64,000 bases of DNA from positions 27,903-91,902 of the forward strand of contig JBCBSQ010000012.1 of NCBI GenBank assembly GCA_039819085.1, written 5' to 3'. Positions 27,095 through 35,072 of this stretch are shown piece by piece. The notes under the pieces were generated by a model that saw only the letters and a list, made by a program, of their open reading frames with translations, was not told where the DNA came from and made no database searches. Numbering within the stretch: the first letter of the stretch is position 1; the number at the start of each line of letters is the position of its first letter. The DNA is from MED-G105 sp039819085 (lineage in GTDB: Bacteria; Pseudomonadota; Alphaproteobacteria; Caulobacterales; Parvularculaceae). Both the position numbers and the translations under genes were made by a program.

Positions 27095-28105
27095 ATGCGA
27101 CACTTCCTGACGACCGCCGACTGGACGCGGCCCGACCTTCAGGCGCTGATCGCCGACGCGCGCGCGATGAAGGCCTCGCCTATCGGGACGGCGTTGAAGG
27201 ACAAGACGATCGCGCTTTTGTTCCTCAACAACTCCTTGCGCACCCGTACCTCTTTTGATGTGGGCGCGCGCCAGTTGGGCGGCCACGCCGTCGTGCTCTC
27301 GCCGTCTGGCGGCATGTGGCCGCTGGAGTTCGAGGACGGCGTCGTCATGGACGGCGACGCTGAGGAGCATGCGCGCGAAGCGGCGTCAGTGCTTTCGCGG
27401 TATGTCGACCTGATCGGCGTGCGCGCCTTTCCGAAATTCGTCGACTGGTCCGAGGACCGAAAGGACAAGGTGCTAAGCGCTTTCGCGAAGTACTCTTCCG
27501 TGCCCGTTATCAATATGGAGACGATCACTCATCCGTGCCAGGAGCTCGCCCATGTGATGGCGCTCCAGGAACGCTTCGAGCGTGACGGACGCGGCGGTCT
27601 CGACGGCAAGAAGTATGTGCTTACCTGGACGTATCACCCAAAGCCGCTGAATACGGCTGTCGCCAACTCCGGGCTCATCATCGCCGCCAAGTTCGGCATG
27701 GACGTGACGCTCCTTTGTCCGACTGAGGAATATGTTCTGGACCGCCGCTATATGGAGCTCGCCGCCGCCGACTGCAAAGCCAGTGGGCTGAAACTGAAAG
27801 TCACCCACGACATTGACGAGGCGTATGACGGCGCGGAGGTCGTTTACGCCAAGAGCTGGGGCGCGCTGCCCTATTTCGGCGAGTGGGGGCCGGAGAAAGA
27901 AATCCGTGATCGGTACAAGCATTTCATCGTGGACGAAGAGAAAATCGGGCGCACAAACGACGCCCTCGTTTCCCATTGCCTGCCCATGCGTCGGAACGTG
28001 AAGATGACCGACGCGGTTTTTGATGGCCCGAACTGCGTCGCCTATGATGAAGCGGAAAACCGCCTGCATGTGCAGAAGGCGATTATGAAGAAGTTGGTAA
28101 GCTGA
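27095..28105 (+). CDS. argF': N-acetylornithine carbamoyltransferase
   Basis: A 336-residue transcarbamylase. It carries carbamoyl-phosphate motif SLRTRTSF, HPCQELAH and HCLPMRRNVKMTDAV. It is the Xanthomonas-type AOTCase rather than classical OTCase: it has the acetylornithine-loop acidic stretch (DGDAEEHAREA, with the Glu that selects the N-acetyl substrate), FPKFVDWSEDR and TWTYHPKPLNTAVANS. It makes N-acetylcitrulline from acetylornithine and carbamoyl phosphate. It is first in the operon with argBA and argC; ATG 27095 follows GAGGAG. This implies an acetylcitrulline deacetylase elsewhere. Confidence 0.93.
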   Translation: MRHFLTTADWTRPDLQALIADARAMKASPIGTALKDKTIALLFLNNSLRTRTSFDVGARQLGGHAVVLSPSGGMWPLEFEDGVVMDGDAEEHAREAASVLSRYVDLIGVRAFPKFVDWSEDRKDKVLSAFAKYSSVPVINMETITHPCQELAHVMALQERFERDGRGGLDGKKYVLTWTYHPKPLNTAVANSGLIIAAKFGMDVTLLCPTEEYVLDRRYMELAAADCKASGLKLKVTHDIDEAYDGAEVVYAKSWGALPYFGEWGPEKEIRDRYKHFIVDEEKIGRTNDALVSHCLPMRRNVKMTDAVFDGPNCVAYDEAENRLHVQKAIMKKLVS

Positions 28106-28119
28106 AGGCTGCGCTCACG

Positions 28120-29442
28120 ATGACCGCCTCGTCCACCCGCGCAACGATCGTCAAGCTCCTGTCCAACATGGCGGACGGGAAGGAGATCCGTTCCTACCTC
28201 CAGCGTTTCGCCGAAGTGGGCGAGACGCGCTTCGCCGTCATCAAGATCGGCGGGGCGATCATTCGCGACCAGCTGGAGGAGACGGCTGCGGCGATCGCCT
28301 TCCTGCACACCGTCGGGCTGACGCCTGTCGTCATCCATGGCGGCGGGCCGCAGCTTGATGACGCTCTTGCTGAACGCGATATCGCAGCGCCGAAGATCGA
28401 CGGCCTTCGCGCCACCAGCGCCGAAGCGATGGACGTCGCGCGCGACGTCTTCGTCGGCGCGAACATCCGGCTGGTGGAAGCTGTGCGCGCGCAAGGCGTT
28501 GCGGCTGACGGGGTCGTATGGGGCGCGATTGAGGCGGATTATCTCGATAAGGAGAAATTCGGGCTTGTCGGCGAGCCGACAAGGGTGCGCCGTGGCATGC
28601 TGGCGTCGGCCGTGCAGTCTGGGGCGGTGCCCATCCTCACCTGCATCGGCGTCGCGCCCGGCGGACAGCTTCTTAATGTCAATGGCGACGCCGCGACCCG
28701 CGCCGTCGTATCCGCCCTGCAGCCGATGAAAGTCATCTTTCTCACCGGCGTTGGCGGCCTTCTCGACAAGGCCGGCGAGGTGATGCACTCGATCAATCTG
28801 GCCACGGATTATGATCGGCTCATGGCGACTGACTGGGTGCAGGGCGGCATGCGGTTGAAGCTGTCGGAGATCAAGCGCCTCCTCGATGACCTGCCGTTAT
28901 CGTCGTCGGTGTCGCTGACCAATCCCGCAGGCCTGATCCGCGAACTCTTCACCCATGGCGGCTCGGGCACGCTGGTGCGCAAGGGCGAGGCGATCCGCAT
29001 CATGACTGACAAGACAGATGTTGATCCCGTCCGAATAGGGGCGCTCGTGGAGAACGGATTCGGACGGCCGCTGCGGCCCGGCTGGTGGGAAGGCGTTGAT
29101 CTCTTTCAGGCCCACGTCTCCGACAGCTATCGCGCCGGCGCGATCCTCTCAAAGCTCGACGACGTCATCTACCTTGACAAATTCGCGGTCACGGACGACG
29201 CCCGGGGTGAAGGCCTCTCGCGGACGGTCTGGCGGCAGTTCACGAAGCAGACCCCGACCTTTTATTGGCGGTCACGGACGTCGAACGGGTTCAACGCCTT
29301 CTACCACGAGGTGGCGGCGGGCTCAGCGCGGCGCGGGGCCTGGACAGTGTTCTGGATCGGCGAGGAAGACTTCGCGAAGATCGGCCCGAAGGTGGAGAGA
29401 ATAGCGGCCTTGCCGCCCTCTTTTGAAGGCGACGACGAATGA
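28120..29442 (+). CDS. argB: Bifunctional acetylglutamate kinase / N-acetylglutamate synthase
   Basis: A 440-residue fusion. Residues 1-285 are an amino-acid kinase fold (VIKIGGAIIRDQ, VIHGGGPQLDDAL, NVNGDAATRAVV, LTGVGGLLDKAG). Residues 290-440 are a GNAT-like acetyltransferase domain (GWWEGVDLFQAHVSDSYRAGA, GEGLSRTVWRQF). This is the NAGS-K architecture of Xanthomonas and Maricaulis, which makes N-acetylglutamate and phosphorylates it. Stand-alone alphaproteobacterial ArgB is about 300 residues. It follows argF' by 14 bases, and its stop overlaps argC by ATGA. Arginine feedback on this enzyme is known in the family. Confidence 0.93.
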   Translation: MTASSTRATIVKLLSNMADGKEIRSYLQRFAEVGETRFAVIKIGGAIIRDQLEETAAAIAFLHTVGLTPVVIHGGGPQLDDALAERDIAAPKIDGLRATSAEAMDVARDVFVGANIRLVEAVRAQGVAADGVVWGAIEADYLDKEKFGLVGEPTRVRRGMLASAVQSGAVPILTCIGVAPGGQLLNVNGDAATRAVVSALQPMKVIFLTGVGGLLDKAGEVMHSINLATDYDRLMATDWVQGGMRLKLSEIKRLLDDLPLSSSVSLTNPAGLIRELFTHGGSGTLVRKGEAIRIMTDKTDVDPVRIGALVENGFGRPLRPGWWEGVDLFQAHVSDSYRAGAILSKLDDVIYLDKFAVTDDARGEGLSRTVWRQFTKQTPTFYWRSRTSNGFNAFYHEVAAGSARRGAWTVFWIGEEDFAKIGPKVERIAALPPSFEGDDE

Positions 29443-30395
29443 CGGAACCATTTCTTGTCGGGCTGATTGGCGCGCGCGGGCATACGGGCCGCGAACTCAT
29501 TCGGCTGATCGCCGGCCACCCGAAATTCATGCTCGCTTACGCCTCGAGCCGCGAGTTCGCCGGCCGGCCGGTGTCGGACGTTGCGCCGGAGGACAAGGAC
29601 GAATGCCTGTTTGAGAATTTGGGCCCGGAAGAGGCTGCGAAGCGCCGAGCGGACGCTGTCTTTCTCGCCCTGCCGGACGGCGCGGGCGCGCCGTTTGTCG
29701 AAGCGTTCGACCGCCTGGCGCCTCAGCGAGTGCTGATCGACCTCTCCGCAGACAGACGGTTTGATGCTGAATGGGCTTATGGTCTGCCAGAGGTAAACAG
29801 GGCGGCCATCGATGGCGCGCGCCGCATCGCCAATCCGGGATGTTACGCGACTGCGGCGCAACTCGCGCTGGCGCCGATTGCTGATCGTCTCGCAGGCGCT
29901 CCATCCGTCTTCGGCGTTTCGGGCTACTCCGGCGCCGGATCGACGCCAAACCCGAGAAATGATCCGGCCGCGCTCGCCGACAGCGTCATCCCCTACGCCC
30001 TTGTCGGCCACAAGCATGAGCGGGAGGTCTCGCATCGTCTTGGCCGTGACGTCCGGCTGTCGCCGCATGTTCATCCCGCGTTTCGCGGCCTGATCGCGAC
30101 CGTCCACGCCCCGCTTGACGAGGCTTTGTCGCAGGAAGCGGCGCGGTCGCTTTATGATGAAAGGTACCAGGACGAAGCGCTTGTCGAAGTCCGAGACGCT
30201 CCGCCGACGCTGAAGGACGGCGCTGGCCTTGCAGGGGCGATCGTTGGCGGCGTCGTGGCGTCGGATGACGGTCGTCATCTCGCCGCCGTATGCGCGCTCG
30301 ACAATCTCCTGAAGGGCGCTGCTACTCAGGCTCTACAGAACCTCAATCTCGCTTTCGGATTGCCTGAGACGCTTGGCATTCTGGGTACGGATTAG
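29439..30395 (+). CDS. argC: N-acetyl-gamma-glutamyl-phosphate reductase
   Basis: A 318-residue NADPH enzyme producing N-acetylglutamate semialdehyde. The Rossmann start is LIGARGHTGRELIRLI, the active-site Cys lies in NPGCYATAAQLALAPI, and a conserved His/Arg region follows (SPHVHPAFRGL). The C-terminus LDNLLKGAATQALQNLN is the dimer motif typical of ArgC. It starts in an ATGA overlap with argB, so the three genes form one operon. Its 3' end overlaps the convergent lysozyme gene by 4 bases. Confidence 0.95.
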   Translation: MTEPFLVGLIGARGHTGRELIRLIAGHPKFMLAYASSREFAGRPVSDVAPEDKDECLFENLGPEEAAKRRADAVFLALPDGAGAPFVEAFDRLAPQRVLIDLSADRRFDAEWAYGLPEVNRAAIDGARRIANPGCYATAAQLALAPIADRLAGAPSVFGVSGYSGAGSTPNPRNDPAALADSVIPYALVGHKHEREVSHRLGRDVRLSPHVHPAFRGLIATVHAPLDEALSQEAARSLYDERYQDEALVEVRDAPPTLKDGAGLAGAIVGGVVASDDGRHLAAVCALDNLLKGAATQALQNLNLAFGLPETLGILGTD

Positions 30396-31081
30396 CCCCG
30401 TTTCAGGAATAACTTACGCTCAAGCTCCCTGCGCTCCACCAGATGCGGCAGCACCTCTCCGCCGCCGCGATTGTGGTTGCGGAACGCGTCGGCCGCCGCC
30501 TGCTTGTCGCCGGCGTTGAAAGCGGTAAGCACCTGGGATCGGCTGAACCCGCCAACACCGAGATTATAGGCGAGCGACACCATGGCCGAAAACTCGTTTT
30601 CGTTGGCGCGTCGGCGCAAGAGCTGTTTAACGCCGTCTTCCTTTTCGCGTACGTCTTCGCGCAGCAAGCGCTCCGCTTCGGCCTCGTCAATTAGCCGCGG
30701 TTCGCCAGGCGCCATCTGGTGGCCGTAACCGATGTAAAGCTGGCCCCCTTTTTCGTAGGCTTCCAGCCTTAGGCCTTCGCTGCGCTTGATGATGGCGAGG
30801 CCTTCTTCGTTCATCCGCAAGGCCTGGTTGGCCGCGATGGGTCCCTTATCCTTGCTTGCTTCGGCTTCCGACAAGGCGGCGTCGGCCGGGTCCTGCGGTC
30901 CGCGAAGCCGGTCGATGAGGCCTGTCGTCATCGCAACAAGCTCAAGGGATTCGACGTACTCCACCGCAGAGGCTGCTGGCGCAGGGAGGTCGTCCTTCCA
31001 CGCCTGAGGCAGCCCAATCTCGGAAAGATAAAAAGCGGCGGCGGTCAGAATCGCCGCCGTCAACAACAGAAAACGCCACAT
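30392..31081 (-). CDS. GH24 lysozyme-like protein with membrane anchor
   Basis: A 229-residue protein. The N-terminal anchor/signal spans residues 3-20 (RFLLLTAAILTAAAFYL), a linker covers 45-95, and a T4/phage-lambda-type GH24 domain fills about 100-229. The domain starts IKRSEGLRLEAYEKGGQLYI with the catalytic Glu and IGYGHQM, and ends NHNRGGGEVLPHLVERREL. It cleaves peptidoglycan and lies convergent with argC. No holin, spanin or other phage gene is near, so it is probably a cell-wall remodelling enzyme of phage ancestry. ATG 31081 fits the signal; the frame extends upstream to 31138. Confidence 0.88.
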   Translation of the reverse strand: MWRFLLLTAAILTAAAFYLSEIGLPQAWKDDLPAPAASAVEYVESLELVAMTTGLIDRLRGPQDPADAALSEAEASKDKGPIAANQALRMNEEGLAIIKRSEGLRLEAYEKGGQLYIGYGHQMAPGEPRLIDEAEAERLLREDVREKEDGVKQLLRRRANENEFSAMVSLAYNLGVGGFSRSQVLTAFNAGDKQAAADAFRNHNRGGGEVLPHLVERRELERKLFLKRG

Positions 31082-31282
31082 CGAAACGCCCCAAACGCCA
31101 CCTGTTGTGTATAATACAGGATCGAAACGATGATGCAAAATCCAGGTCTTCGATAGCGTCAGGGAACGGAGTGGATCGTCCGCGCCGCGCCCATCTCGGA
31201 GAAAACGCGGTTGTCAGGCATGTCGTCTCGCAAGTTTCGCGCGCAGCTGGCGCGGCGGCGCGTCAGGTTCCGCGGCGGCGCA

Positions 31283-32665
31283 TCATTCCGGGCGCGCCTC
31301 CGGAGAGTTGTCATGGTCAAGCCGCCGCGCGGCGTATAGGGCCGCGAAGACTTCGCCCGCGACCTTGATGGGCGCGGCGCCGCGCGTGCGGCCGAGCCGA
31401 ACCATCACAAGACGGTCTTCCGGCAGGATGACCACATACTGCCCTTCGTGGCCGGCGAAGTAATAGGCGGTCTCCGGCAGACCCGGCAGGTCGCTCGGCC
31501 GACCGTCGCGACCGGGCGCGTTCAGCCAGAACTGCGCGCCATACTGACGGTCAGACTTGCCGGAGGGCGTCGATACGAACTCCGCCCATCCTTCCGGAAG
31601 GAGCCGTTCGTCGTTCCAGACGCCGTCCTGCAGGTAGAGCCGGCCGAGCTTCGCCCAATCCCGCGCCGTTGCGTACATGTAGGAGGATCCGATGAATACG
31701 CCTGAGGCGTCAGGCTCCAGGATCGCGCTCGCCGCGCCCAGCGGTTCAAAAAGACGTTCGTGCGCATAGGAATGATAATCGACGCCCGCGGCCTCCAGCG
31801 TCTTTTTCAGCGCGAATTGCAGCAGATTTGTCGTGCCGCTTGAGTAGTACCAATGCTCACCCGGTTCATGCGCAAGCGGACTATCGATGGCGGGCCTTGC
31901 GACGGACGCTGAGTTAAACAGCATCTGGTTCACCGTTGAGGTCGGGTCGCCATACTCTTCTTCGAACTGAAGCCCGCTTTGCATGTGAAGAAGGTCGCGC
32001 CAGGTGATCGATCCTCGAGGATCATCTTCGCCGGACCAGTCCGCGACTGGAGGCTGTTCATCGAGATCGATAAGCCCATCCTTTACCGCCAGGCCAATCA
32101 TGGTCGCTGTGACGCTTTTCGCCATCGACCAGCTCAGCATCGGCGTCCTGTCGCTAAAACCGTCCGCGTAACGCTCCGCGATGACGGCGTCGCCCGCAGC
32201 GACGAGAAACGCGCGATGACCCGCCGCCGCATCGTTCATCGCCTGATCAAGCGCCGAGTTTAGCGCGTCCGGCTCAAATCCTGCGGACCCGGGGGCGGCG
32301 TCGCGCCACGCCTGCGGCGCTATCGGCGACAGTTTCGGGAGTTCAGCGAGCGGGCCCCTATTGAGGGTGCAGCCAAAGCCATCGCGATACGTCGCTTCAG
32401 CCCCGCCAATTGGCCCGAGGGAGGCTCGCGTCTCCTTGCGGTCGCGATCTATGGTTAACGCTACGTGCTTCAGCGCGTCATCAATGCCGTCGAATTCGCT
32501 GGCGAGCACGTCGGCCTCATCGCGGCCTGCGACGAATACCTCAGAACAAGCGATCTTGGCTTTGTAACCGGCGCCGACACGCGCGATCGGCGAGAGCTTA
32601 ACGAACCCAACCGCAAGCGCCGCCGCGCCCAACGCCGCGGCAATCGCAAGGAGACGAACCATCAT
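31283..32665 (-). CDS. Serine hydrolase, class C beta-lactamase-like family
   Basis: A 460-residue protein. The N-terminal hydrophobic segment (residues 2-20) acts as signal or anchor. A beta-lactamase/transpeptidase fold follows with SxxK in SWSMAKSVTATMIGLAV, YxS-like YYSSGTTNLLQF and C-terminal HEGQYVVILPEDRLVMVRLG (in the place of the KTG box). Relatives include 6-aminohexanoate-dimer hydrolase and esterase EstB, so the substrate is open and resistance should not be assumed. It follows the small membrane protein gene (18 bases), likely in one transcript. Either ATG 32665 or TTG 32680 may start it. Confidence 0.85.
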   Translation of the reverse strand: MMVRLLAIAAALGAAALAVGFVKLSPIARVGAGYKAKIACSEVFVAGRDEADVLASEFDGIDDALKHVALTIDRDRKETRASLGPIGGAEATYRDGFGCTLNRGPLAELPKLSPIAPQAWRDAAPGSAGFEPDALNSALDQAMNDAAAGHRAFLVAAGDAVIAERYADGFSDRTPMLSWSMAKSVTATMIGLAVKDGLIDLDEQPPVADWSGEDDPRGSITWRDLLHMQSGLQFEEEYGDPTSTVNQMLFNSASVARPAIDSPLAHEPGEHWYYSSGTTNLLQFALKKTLEAAGVDYHSYAHERLFEPLGAASAILEPDASGVFIGSSYMYATARDWAKLGRLYLQDGVWNDERLLPEGWAEFVSTPSGKSDRQYGAQFWLNAPGRDGRPSDLPGLPETAYYFAGHEGQYVVILPEDRLVMVRLGRTRGAAPIKVAGEVFAALYAARRLDHDNSPEARPE

Positions 32666-32683
32666 CGTCCGCGCCAGCAATTA

Positions 32684-32956
32684 TCAGTTAATCGGCCGGA
32701 AAATCAGCGCCATAACGACGCCAATCAGCCCAAAGACCGCCCATAGCGGCAAGTCAAGCAACGCGCCGAGGGCGTCGGCGACCGCCTTAGGCGCAGTCTG
32801 GGCGGCGCCCGCCGCATTGACGCCAAGCGCGCCGAGGATTTCGGCGGTGGTCCGGATATCCGGCGTTCCAGTTTCGATCGCCGTCACCGCGTCTGCGCCC
32901 AGCAAAGCGATAGCAAGCGCGATCAAGACCCAAGCCAAAAAACGGAAAGCCGCCAT
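32684..32956 (-). CDS. Small two-TM membrane protein of unknown function
   Basis: A 90-residue protein with TM1 at residues 4-25 (FLAWVLIALAIALLGADAV) and TM2 at 67-87 (PLWAVFGLIGVVMALIFRP), and a loop of about 40 residues containing AEILGALGVNA. A start at ATG 32956 follows AAGGTG at the right distance. The pattern is a family common in alphaproteobacteria without a known role. It is probably cotranscribed with the serine hydrolase. Confidence 0.75.
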   Translation of the reverse strand: MAAFRFLAWVLIALAIALLGADAVTAIETGTPDIRTTAEILGALGVNAAGAAQTAPKAVADALGALLDLPLWAVFGLIGVVMALIFRPIN

Positions 32957-33000
32957 ACCAAAACACCTTGTTGCCCCGAGAGGTCGTCTAACACGAAAAT

Positions 33001-33020
33001 CCCCCAGGCCACAAAGGGGG
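33001..33020 (-). terminator. Possible leftward hairpin terminator
   Basis: CCCCC (33001-33005) and GGGGG (33016-33020) flank a 10-base loop; read leftward, the stem is followed by ATTTTC. It may stop leftward antisense transcripts from the tRNA region. The short stem keeps confidence low. Confidence 0.3.
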
Positions 33021-33073
33021 CTCGGCCGGATCAGACCGAGGGTTGCGTTGGGGTTGTCGCGTTTCGCGCGCGC

Positions 33074-33101
33074 TTGCGTCGACCGGATTGACGGGTATAT
33101 C
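33074..33101 (+). promoter_or_regulatory. Likely promoter of tRNA-Ser
   Basis: TTGCGT (33074-33079) and TATATC (33096-33101) are separated by 16 bases and lie 46 bases before the tRNA. This gives a plausible sigma-70-type promoter with a short leader. Confidence 0.4.
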
Positions 33102-33146
33102 TGCCGTTTCGCCTCAAGCGCGTCTCAGCGCCGAGCGGGCGGGTCC

Positions 33147-33236
33147 GGACAGGTGGCCGAGTGGTCGAAGGCGCACGCCTGGAACGCGTGTAGGCGGGCA
33201 ACCGTCTCGTGGGTTCGAATCCCACCCTGTCCGCCA
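33147..33236 (+). tRNA. tRNA-Ser (anticodon GGA)
   Basis: A 90-base class II tRNA with CCA encoded. Acceptor GGACAGG (33147-33153) pairs with CCTGTCC (33226-33232), followed by discriminator G and CCA (33234-33236). The anticodon stem CACGC/GCGTG holds loop CTGGAAC, giving anticodon GGA at 33181-33183. The variable arm and T-arm (GTGGG TTCGAAT CCCAC) are intact. It reads UCC and UCU. It is followed by the decayed repeat units described next. Confidence 0.97.
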
Positions 33237-33571
33237 TTATTTTGCTCGCGGACAATCGCTGCGCGATGTCCTCCGCGGGGGCGCCCTGACCGGGCGGGCC
33301 ACGGTCGCGGCCTTAAACTTCCGAGTTCGAATTCTCTCCCTTCATCTTCGCCACTATTCGCCTTGCGGGCCTAAGGCGCTCCGGCGGGTCGGGCTGACCG
33401 CCCGGGCCGCAGTCGCGGGTCTTGATCAGAGTTCGAAGCTTCTCGCTGAGCTTTCGCCGCTGTATCGCGCTTGCATATACCCTGCGCCATTCACTCCGCG
33501 GCGGTATTGCTGATCGGGCGTCGGTTCGACCGCAGCGGTGTTACGGTTCGGCTTGCGACCTTATCGCGCGT
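33237..33571. repeat. tRNA-flanking region with two decayed tRNA-tail repeats
   Basis: This 335-bp gap has no gene. A hairpin-forming stretch is at 33246-33277 (GCGGAC and GTCCTCCGC arms). Two units follow, each containing a CTGACCG-GGCC-GTCGCGG block (33284-33314 and 33399-33420), then a T-loop-like TTCGAA (33326, 33432; the tRNA has it at 33214) and a CGCCA/CGCCG 18-23 bases later (33232, 33349, 33455). Spacing is 112 and 106 bases. The units look like diverged copies of a block that includes the tRNA 3' end. Confidence 0.5.
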
Positions 33572-34786
33572 CTAGGCTACCATGCGCGCAAGCGCGCACT
33601 GCGACCAGATTTCGGAGAGCGCCCGCACCAGCCGGTCAATGTCATCGTCCGTATGCACCGGAGATGGCGTAATCCGCAGGCGCTCTGTCCCGCGCGCAAC
33701 CGTCGGATAATTGATCGGCTGAACGTAAATGCCGTGGTTCTCCATCAGCCAGTCGGAGATCCATTTGCATTTCGCCGCGTCCTTCACCATCACCGGGACA
33801 ATGTGGCTCGGATTTTCGAGCGTTGGGATGCCGACCCCATGCAGCCGCGCGCGGACTTTCGCGACCGCCGCCTGATGGCCCTTTCGCTCCGCGTCGCTCG
33901 ATTTCAGGTGGCGCACGCTCGCAAGCGCGCCGGCGGCGAGCGTCGGCGGCAGGGCGGTTGTGAAAATAAATCCGGATGCGAATGACCTGACGAAATCGAT
34001 GAGCGGCCTGGAGCCTGTGATGTAGCCGCCCATGACGCCAAACGCCTTGCCAAGCGTGCCCTCGATCACGGTCAGGCGGTCCATCATGCCTTCGCGCTCC
34101 GCGATGCCGCCGCCGCGCGGTCCGTAAAGGCCGACGGCGTGCACTTCGTCGAGATAGGTCATCGCGCCATAGCGCTCCGCCACGTCGCAGATCTCGTCGA
34201 TCGGCGCGATGTCGCCGTCCATTGAGTAGACGCTTTCAAAGGCGACCAATTTCGGCGCGTCCGCCGGCGCGCCCTTCAGAAGCTCTTCGAGGTGCGCCGG
34301 ATCATTGTGCCGGAAAATATGCCGCTCAGCCTTTGAATGGCGAATGCCCTCGATCATCGAGGCATGGTTCATGGCGTCGGAATAGACGATGCAGCCCGGC
34401 ATTCTCGACGCCAGGGTCGACAAGGTCGTCCAGTTCGAGACGTATCCGGAGGTAAAGAGGAGGGCGGCTTCCTTGCCGTGCAGATCGGCGAGTTCGTCTT
34501 CCAAGAGGACGTGATAGTGGTTGGTGCCGGAGATGTTCCTTGTGCCGCCGGCCCCGGCGCCGCAGTCGTCGATCGCCTGGTGCATCGCGGCAAGAACATC
34601 CGGGTGCTGGCCCATGCCGAGATAGTCATTGGAGCACCAGACGGTCACGTCCCGAGGGCCGACGGCCCCATGGTTGCTCGCTTGGGGGAACGCGCCCGCC
34701 TTGCGCTTGATGTTCGCGAAGACGCGGTAAGCGCCCTCTTCACGCAGCGCCCCGAGCTTGTCCTCAAAGAAGCGTTCGTAGTCCAT
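33572..34786 (-). CDS. hemA: 5-aminolevulinate synthase
   Basis: A 404-residue PLP enzyme that condenses glycine and succinyl-CoA to 5-aminolevulinate, the first step of heme synthesis by the C4 route. Motifs: CSNDYLGMGQHP, GAGAGGTRNISGTNHYH, DEVHAVGLYGPRGGG and the PLP-lysine stretch VIEGTLGKAFGVMGGY, with the C-terminal INYPTVARGTERLRITPSP. Start ATG 34786 follows GGAGGA; the frame's first 13 residues from 34825 are not conserved. A 286-bp upstream region holds a weak FNR-like site. Confidence 0.97.
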   Translation of the reverse strand: MDYERFFEDKLGALREEGAYRVFANIKRKAGAFPQASNHGAVGPRDVTVWCSNDYLGMGQHPDVLAAMHQAIDDCGAGAGGTRNISGTNHYHVLLEDELADLHGKEAALLFTSGYVSNWTTLSTLASRMPGCIVYSDAMNHASMIEGIRHSKAERHIFRHNDPAHLEELLKGAPADAPKLVAFESVYSMDGDIAPIDEICDVAERYGAMTYLDEVHAVGLYGPRGGGIAEREGMMDRLTVIEGTLGKAFGVMGGYITGSRPLIDFVRSFASGFIFTTALPPTLAAGALASVRHLKSSDAERKGHQAAVAKVRARLHGVGIPTLENPSHIVPVMVKDAAKCKWISDWLMENHGIYVQPINYPTVARGTERLRITPSPVHTDDDIDRLVRALSEIWSQCALARMVA

Positions 34787-34933
34787 CGGTCCTCCGGCGC
34801 CGCGCGGCTTGCGACGCGTTATCATTTTGGCGCGTTAGTCATCTTGGCGTGTTCGTCATCGCCAAGCCTTAACCGGCTCCGCCAGCCGGCGACAGGCGTC
34901 CGCCGATACTGGATGCCGCAAGACATCATGTCG

Positions 34934-34947
34934 TTGCGCTAGGTCAA
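34934..34947 (-). promoter_or_regulatory. Weak FNR/FixK-like site upstream of hemA
   Basis: Reading leftward, TTGACCTAGCGCAA matches 7 of 10 fixed positions of the TTGAT-N4-ATCAA consensus used by FnrL/FixK, which regulate hemA in related bacteria. It lies about 150 bases upstream of the hemA start. Matches this weak occur by chance. Confidence 0.25.
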
Positions 34948-35072
34948 GAATGGTGCCAAGCGCGCCATCCTCTAGCCGACCCAACCACCGCATCGCCAGA
35001 CCCGGCGCAATAGATAATGCGCATATCGGGCATAGAGCTGTCTGATGGAACGCGGCGCGGCGCCGCGCGGCC

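Noticed and set aside
30392..31081. Prophage, because of the lysozyme
   Set aside because: No holin, integrase, capsid or tail genes nearby, and no att repeat; a chromosomal cell-wall enzyme is simpler.
31283..32665. Beta-lactam resistance gene
   Set aside because: The SxxK and YxS-like motifs fit broadly; relatives are esterases and amidases, so a resistance call is not supported.
33147..33236. Integration (att) site at the tRNA
   Set aside because: No integrase or mobile-element genes follow; only decayed tail copies are seen.
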